Below, one piece after another: positions 59,564 through 64,000 of a stretch of 64,000 nt of DNA. The stretch is from Paenibacillus sp. DCT19. GTDB taxonomy: Bacteria; Bacillota; Bacilli; Paenibacillales; Paenibacillaceae. The position numbers and the translations under genes were made by a program. The notes under the pieces were generated by a model. That model did not search any database. It was given only the letters and a program-made list of their open reading frames with translations, and was not told the origin of the DNA. The stretch is from NCBI RefSeq assembly GCF_003268635.1, contig NZ_CP029639.1:4475501-4539500 (forward strand). The letters are read 5' to 3'. Numbering within the stretch: position 1 is the stretch's first letter; every line of letters begins with the position of its first letter.

Positions 59564-60496
59564 TTATGCCCCCTTCCGGCTTTCCAGCTTAATTCTAGGA
59601 TCAATTAGCACGTAAGCAATATCTGTGAAGAAACGTGCCAACATCAGGAGAATACCGTAGAAGATCGTAATCCCCATGATCATTGTGTAATCACGGTTTG
59701 TGATACTTTCTACGAATACTTTACCAATACCACCAATGTTAAAGATTTGTTCAATAACTACGGAACCTGTAATAATATTTGCTGTCATTGGACCAACATA
59801 AGTCACAACAGGAAGAATACCATTACGTACAACGTGTCTGAACATAATTGCAGGCCATTTCAGACCTTTAGCTTTCGCTGTTTTGATGTAGTCAGCATGA
59901 AGCACTTCCAGCATGCTTGAACGCGTCAAACGAGCGATAAAGGCGATCGGAGATGCAGATAGAGCTGCAACCGGGAGCACATAGTCGAGTGGTCCGTCGA
60001 AGCCCATTACGTTAAACCATCCGAGTTTGGATGCAAAAATGTATTGCAATAGGGACGCTAACAAGAAGCTTGGTACCGCGATCCCGATAACAGCAAGCAC
60101 CATCGTGACATCATCAATGAGTTTACGGTGATACACTGCTGCGATCAGACCAAGCAGTACACCCACTATAACGGAGATAATAATTGCGAAGACACCCAGT
60201 TTAAGTGACGCTGTAAACGTTTGAGTAATCATGTCGGTTACTTCTTGGTTCAGGTATTTCATAGAAACCCCGAAATCCCCTTGAATAATTCCACCCATGT
60301 ACTTCAGATATTGAACAAACATAGGCTTGTCTAATCCATACTTCACTTCTAGTAGTGCCCGAATTTCAGGCGTTACTTTTTTCTCGGATGTAAAAGGGTC
60401 ACCCGGAATGGCCTTCATTAGGAAGAAGGTTGCTGATGCGAGTATGAAAAGCGATAGCAGCATAAATAGCAGTTTTTTCAGCACGTACTTAACCAA
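59564..60496 (-). CDS. oppB: Oligopeptide ABC transporter permease, OppB type
   Basis: It is 310 residues with six helices. The N-terminal helix precedes FFLMKAIPGDPF and the coupling loop is TAKAKGLKWPAIMFRHVVRN, both typical. TTG 60496 lies 8 bases behind GGAGGTG; the open frame to 60646 has no site. It lies downstream of a hairpin terminator that follows oppA, so it may be made at a lower level than OppA. Confidence 0.94.
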   Translation of the reverse strand: MVKYVLKKLLFMLLSLFILASATFFLMKAIPGDPFTSEKKVTPEIRALLEVKYGLDKPMFVQYLKYMGGIIQGDFGVSMKYLNQEVTDMITQTFTASLKLGVFAIIISVIVGVLLGLIAAVYHRKLIDDVTMVLAVIGIAVPSFLLASLLQYIFASKLGWFNVMGFDGPLDYVLPVAALSASPIAFIARLTRSSMLEVLHADYIKTAKAKGLKWPAIMFRHVVRNGILPVVTYVGPMTANIITGSVVIEQIFNIGGIGKVFVESITNRDYTMIMGITIFYGILLMLARFFTDIAYVLIDPRIKLESRKGA

Positions 60497-60612
60497 CCCT
60501 TGCACACCTCCAAAAACAATATTTTGTATACAAATCGATTGTAGAATTAGACAACAATAAAGTCCAATCCATTTATCGGAAATTTCAAGAATTATAAGGA
60601 AAATCAGTTCAC

Positions 60613-60660
60613 ATACAAAAAAATCGGGATATATATGGAATTCCACATATATATCCCGAA
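60613..60660 (-). terminator. Hairpin terminator between oppA and oppB
   Basis: Minus-strand palindrome CGGGATATATATGTGGAA..TTCCATATATATCCCG followed by seven T, just after the oppA stop. The perfect stem and T-run suggest strong termination, with part read-through to the permease genes. Confidence 0.85.
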
Positions 60661-60685
60661 GTAATCATATAGACTTCAGAACAAC

Positions 60686-62386
60686 TTATTTCTCTTCCAG
60701 ATATGCACGAGTGAAGTCAATTGCTCCACTGAAATCAAGTTGTACGCCTTTCAGGTAAGGCTTAGTCAAAGATACGTTAGTGTAGTAGTAGATTGGCATA
60801 ACAGCCATTTCATCTTGAATCAGGATTTTTTCAGCGTCAGCGAAAGCAGCCATACGAGCAGCTGGTTCAGCAGATTTTACAGTGTCTTTTACATCTTTGT
60901 CATACTGAGCGTTGCTGAACTTGGAATCGTTGTTTGTGTTTCCAGTAGTCCACATTTCCAAGAAGTTGTACGGGTCATTATAGTCTGCAGACCAACCTGC
61001 ACGAGCGATTTGGAAGTTTTGGTTTTGACGGTTCTCAAGGAATACGCCCCACTCTTGGTTTTCAGTTTTCACGTCAACACCAAGATTGTTTTTCCACATA
61101 TCAGCGATAGCCAAAGCGATTTTTGCATGGTTGTCACTTGTGTTGTAGATCAAAGTGATTGCAGGCAACGTAGTGTAACCTTCTTCTTTCATACCTTCTT
61201 CAAGCAATTTTTTAGCTTCTTCTACATTTTCAGTGAAGTAGTCATCTTTGTGCTCATCACGGAATTCGCCGTTTTCACCGCGGATACCTGGAGGTACGAA
61301 ACCGAATGCTGGAATTTGTCCACCTTGAGTTACTTTGTCAACGATTGGTTGACGGTTAATAGACATTGCAAATGCTTTACGGATTTTAACGTTGTTAAAT
61401 GGAGCTTCATTTACGTTAAATTGGTAGTAGTACGTACTTGCGATACCAGTAGCTTTGAACTCATCTGGCAATTCTGCTTTCACAGAAGGAATTTGGTCAG
61501 TTGGGATCTCACCGTTAGGTGCACCAGTGTAATCCAATTGTCCGGATTTGTAAGCTTGCAGTTCAGAAGCACTGCTGCTTGTCAGGGACATATCGATTTG
61601 AGTCAATTTGATATCAGATGCTGCATGGTAGCCATCATTTTTCTTAACTACGATTTTTTGACCTTTAGCGTACGTATCCATAGTGAATGGTCCGTTAACG
61701 ATCATGTTTTTGTAGTCTGTGAAGAATTTGTCATTTGTATCAGCAGACTGGTGTACTGGGTAGTACGTATAGAATGCTGTCAGACCCAAGAAGTAAGGTG
61801 TAGGGTTTTCCAAAGTAACTTCAAGCGTATGCTCGTCTGTCGCTTTAACACCTACTTGTGCGAAGTCAGTAACTTTAGTACCTTCGAATGTTTCATCAGA
61901 GCTACGGTTGTAACCTTCAGCACCTTTGATGTAGTACAATTGGTAAGCATAAGGAGAAGCAGTTTCTGGTTTCAATGCACGCTCCCAAGAACGAACAAAG
62001 TCTTCAGCAGTGATTGCATCACCGTTGCTCCATTTTGCTTCCGGGTTCAGGTTGAAAACATATTTCAAACCATCTTCAGAAATTTCCCATTTTGTAGCGA
62101 CACCTGGTGCTTCTTTACCATCAGCATCGATGCGTACAAGACCTTCATACAAGAATTTCAAAACTGTGTTGGTTTGGCTGTCTTTTGCTTGAGCCGGGTC
62201 CAACGTAGGAGGTTCAGCTGTCAGGTTGATTTTCAGCACTTGATCTTTCGCAAGACCATTACTTTCGCTTGCAGAACCAGTATCGGTGTTGTTACCTGTG
62301 CCTTCATTTTTCGATCCGCACGCTGCAAGTACGGTACCGAACGCCAAGATCAGCGTCAAAAGGACTAATAGACTTTTCCTTTTCAT
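60686..62386 (-). CDS. oppA: Oligopeptide-binding lipoprotein, OppA type
   Basis: It is 566 residues. The signal KRKSLLVLLTLILAFGTVLAACG ends at the lipobox LAAC. The SBP_bac_5 fold then shows LTAEPPTLDPAQA, WEISEDGLKYVFNL and WSADYNDPYNFLEMWT. It binds peptides outside the membrane for OppBC; in Bacillus this system also brings in signal peptides that control sporulation and competence. Codon usage is highly biased and avoids TTA, TCA and CTA, consistent with high expression, and this leaves a long open frame on the opposite strand. A Spo0A-like tandem site lies upstream. Confidence 0.95.
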   Translation of the reverse strand: MKRKSLLVLLTLILAFGTVLAACGSKNEGTGNNTDTGSASESNGLAKDQVLKINLTAEPPTLDPAQAKDSQTNTVLKFLYEGLVRIDADGKEAPGVATKWEISEDGLKYVFNLNPEAKWSNGDAITAEDFVRSWERALKPETASPYAYQLYYIKGAEGYNRSSDETFEGTKVTDFAQVGVKATDEHTLEVTLENPTPYFLGLTAFYTYYPVHQSADTNDKFFTDYKNMIVNGPFTMDTYAKGQKIVVKKNDGYHAASDIKLTQIDMSLTSSSASELQAYKSGQLDYTGAPNGEIPTDQIPSVKAELPDEFKATGIASTYYYQFNVNEAPFNNVKIRKAFAMSINRQPIVDKVTQGGQIPAFGFVPPGIRGENGEFRDEHKDDYFTENVEEAKKLLEEGMKEEGYTTLPAITLIYNTSDNHAKIALAIADMWKNNLGVDVKTENQEWGVFLENRQNQNFQIARAGWSADYNDPYNFLEMWTTGNTNNDSKFSNAQYDKDVKDTVKSAEPAARMAAFADAEKILIQDEMAVMPIYYYTNVSLTKPYLKGVQLDFSGAIDFTRAYLEEK

Positions 62387-62491
62387 CTAACACTTTCCCC
62401 CTAAATTGATGTGGTTTATGTTTATAGATTATACAACCACCGGTCAAAAAAATCTACATTACTTTTTCAGAAAGTAATGTTTTTTTCACTT

Positions 62492-62507
62492 TTCGACAAA
62501 TTCGACA
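62492..62507 (-). promoter_or_regulatory. Tandem Spo0A-box-like sites upstream of oppA
   Basis: The minus strand carries TGTCGAATTTGTCGAAAA: two TGTCGAA cores exactly nine bases apart, the second preceded by TT as in the full consensus TTTGTCRAA. They lie ~110 bases upstream of the oppA start. No promoter was fixed, so whether they repress or activate is unknown. Confidence 0.5.
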
Positions 62508-62537
62508 CATTTTTTAACCCTTTTGCGTTATGTAACC

Positions 62538-62912
62538 TTACATCACTTTCACAAAATATCTAAAAAGTCCAAATATAGTAAACAAAATGTAACCAAAACT
62601 CATCATTACAAATGCCATACGCCAAACTGCCCGGAACATTCGTCCCCCATCCACTTTACCTTTTAGTCGATTTTGCGCCCCTCCTACCAATCCAAGTGCT
62701 ATTAGTATGAAAATAAGCGTCAAATAAAAACCAAAATTCGTTTCAAATGTTAAGTTGAATAACGCAGATACAGAGAAAATTAGAAATAACGTTGTAACAT
62801 CCATCGCTTTTCGAACCGCAACCCGTTTATCCTTTTTCCAAGCATACATAACCCAATAGACAATAATGAAAGGAAAGAAGGGCAGTATACTCAACGTGAT
62901 AAAAAAGCTCAT
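62538..62912 (-). CDS. DUF3397 family membrane protein
   Basis: It is 124 residues with four predicted helices and the family features SILPFFPFIIVYWVMYAWKK and KGKVDGGRMFRAVWRM. Function is not known. The start ATG 62912 overlaps the panE stop by one base (TGATG), with AGGAG upstream, so the two are coupled. Confidence 0.85.
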   Translation of the reverse strand: MSFFITLSILPFFPFIIVYWVMYAWKKDKRVAVRKAMDVTTLFLIFSVSALFNLTFETNFGFYLTLIFILIALGLVGGAQNRLKGKVDGGRMFRAVWRMAFVMMSFGYILFTIFGLFRYFVKVM

Positions 62913-63880
62913 CAATTCACTCCTTCCGGATGCATACCTTTGATTAAATGCAGCAATGTTTCATGCAACGGAGCAGTCAGTCCACATTGGTGCGCCAAAT
63001 TTACAACTTGCCCATTAATGGAGTCAATCTCAGTACGGCGTCCTTCCAGAACATCTGCAAGCATTGAGGAGGTATTCGAAGCCGTCGCCTGGCATACGGA
63101 CAACAGTTGTTCCCAGAGATCTACATCCATCGTAATTCCGTTTGCTTTATATACCCTTGTTGCCTCATCATAGAGCTGGCGCATGACCATGGTGCGTTCT
63201 TTATTTTGAAGTAATTGACCATTTGGTACTCGCCAGATTGCCGTAAGTGGATTAATGACTGCATTGATGATCAACTTCCTGTATATCAGCTTATCGATTT
63301 GATTCGACACTGTACAGTCAAATCCTGCCTGTTGTATAGTCTGCACCAAACTTATTAGTTCATTCTTCCCTATCTGCACTACAGAACGGGGTGAAGCATC
63401 TGCGCTTTGACCAATCCAAGTCTGGCCTTTACCAGCACGAATTACCTCGTTACCTAGTCTTTTTGCCCCTTCTGTAGTTATTGCATTATATATAGTAGCT
63501 GTTGGCGTAGCTTTTTGTATTTTCGAGACATGCCCGATCCCATTTTGGAAACATACAATATTAAGAGGTTCCTGCTCTATCGTACCAATGTCACGAATGA
63601 GTTCATCCATTGCTGTCTGCTTCACCATCAGAAGTAACCAATCCCCAGGTGAATGTGCCCATGTCTCGCCCAACTTCTTGATGCAATAGGCCTGAATGTC
63701 CCTTCCGCTTATTCGCAGCGCTTCTGCTTCGCTCGGCTCTGTAATTTGCAATCCACGCTTCTTCATGTCGGACGCTTGCTCAGAAGTTCTAGTCCAATAT
63801 CGCACCTGATAGCCAGCAGCATGTAGTTTACTCCCATATAACAATCCAAGTGATCCTGCGCCTATAATGTCAATAATCAT
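62912..63880 (-). CDS. panE: 2-dehydropantoate 2-reductase
   Basis: It reduces ketopantoate with NADPH in pantothenate (CoA) synthesis. The 322-residue protein has the nucleotide fold IIDIIGAGSLGLLYGSKL at the N-terminus, the catalytic-region KLIINAVINPLTAIW (Lys, Asn) and the C-terminal TEIDSINGQVV (Glu). ATG 63880 lies behind GGAAGGTG. The gene is short of typical panE operons (no panBCD here). Similar ketopantoate-reductase-family proteins act on other 2-oxoacids; I favour PanE. Confidence 0.85.
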   Translation of the reverse strand: MIIDIIGAGSLGLLYGSKLHAAGYQVRYWTRTSEQASDMKKRGLQITEPSEAEALRISGRDIQAYCIKKLGETWAHSPGDWLLLMVKQTAMDELIRDIGTIEQEPLNIVCFQNGIGHVSKIQKATPTATIYNAITTEGAKRLGNEVIRAGKGQTWIGQSADASPRSVVQIGKNELISLVQTIQQAGFDCTVSNQIDKLIYRKLIINAVINPLTAIWRVPNGQLLQNKERTMVMRQLYDEATRVYKANGITMDVDLWEQLLSVCQATASNTSSMLADVLEGRRTEIDSINGQVVNLAHQCGLTAPLHETLLHLIKGMHPEGVN

Positions 63881-63954
63881 ATGACACCTTCCTCTCGCCA
63901 TTCTCCATTTCTTAGATTATATCTATATATCATAGAACAAAATGGTCAAACAAA

Positions 63955-63998
63955 AAACCCGCACACACCGCCGTATATAACGGAAATGTGACGGGTTT
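63955..63998 (-). terminator. Terminator of a gene beyond the right edge
   Basis: Minus-strand hairpin AAACCCG..CACA / TGTG..CGGGTTT with T-run. It must end a transcript from outside the window and precedes panE. Confidence 0.75.
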
Positions 63999-64000
63999 AT

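Noticed and set aside
60740..62368. 542-codon open frame on the plus strand opposite oppA
   Set aside because: It is the exact shadow of oppA. oppA's strong codon bias avoids TTA, TCA and CTA, which leaves few stops on the other strand. The translation shows no family motifs.

Overview
The window is a contiguous stretch of a Gram-positive, endospore-forming Bacillales chromosome, most likely Paenibacillus. This rests on the Bacillus-type dcw order with spoVD, spoVE, spoIIGA, sigE and sigG embedded in it, a bacillithiol gene (bshC), a meso-DAP-type MurE, a T-box in front of ileS and a PyrR-attenuated pyr operon. The genus is inferred from gene order and protein character, not from a search. 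Nearly every gene is on the minus strand, so transcription runs from high to low coordinates; the one clear exception is a DksA/TraR-type zinc-finger gene at 20540-21280. I saw no tRNA, rRNA, prophage, insertion sequence or CRISPR array.

From the right edge leftwards: panE and a DUF3397 membrane protein; an oligopeptide ABC transporter (oppA, terminator, oppB, oppC, fused two-domain ATPase); bshC and ahcY; the long wall and division cluster mraZ-rsmH-ftsL-pbpB-spoVD-murE-murF-mraY-murD-spoVE-murG-murB-murA-divIB; ftsA-ftsZ behind a sigma-H-like promoter; spoIIGA-sigE-sigG; ylmC-pgeF-yggS-sepF-yggT-ylmH-divIVA; T-box and ileS; a DUF5665 gene, the zinc-finger gene, lspA and rluD; an LL-DAP-aminotransferase-like gene; a five-gene membrane cluster (UbiA-type phosphoribosyltransferase, HAD phosphatase, two EamA/SMR-type small proteins, a polytopic membrane protein); the pyrimidine operon pyrR-pyrB-pyrC-carA-carB-pyrF-pyrE without pyrK or pyrD; and a MacAB-like ABC export system whose permease runs off the left edge.

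The most interesting candidate system is the five-gene cluster at 13.7-17.3 kb. Its parts fit a compact pathway that makes a polyprenyl-phosphate pentose from PRPP, removes its phosphate, flips the lipid across the membrane and passes the sugar to an acceptor. It has its own promoter and terminator and overlapping genes.

A technical pattern also matters. Eight otherwise well-conserved genes (ABC ATPase, adaptor lipoprotein, pyrF, carA, pyrR, mraZ, pbpB, ahcY) are each broken by the loss of one or two bases, nearly always in a homopolymer run. Restoring the lost bases gives family-typical lengths in every case, so these look like assembly or sequencing errors, not pseudogenes. Non-coding features include a three-copy MITE-like repeat, a ~220-bp imperfect palindrome inside the pyr operon, a duplicated GC-rich palindromic unit between the ileS T-box and ileS, a 10-bp-period MraZ operator and a tandem Spo0A-box-like site upstream of oppA.
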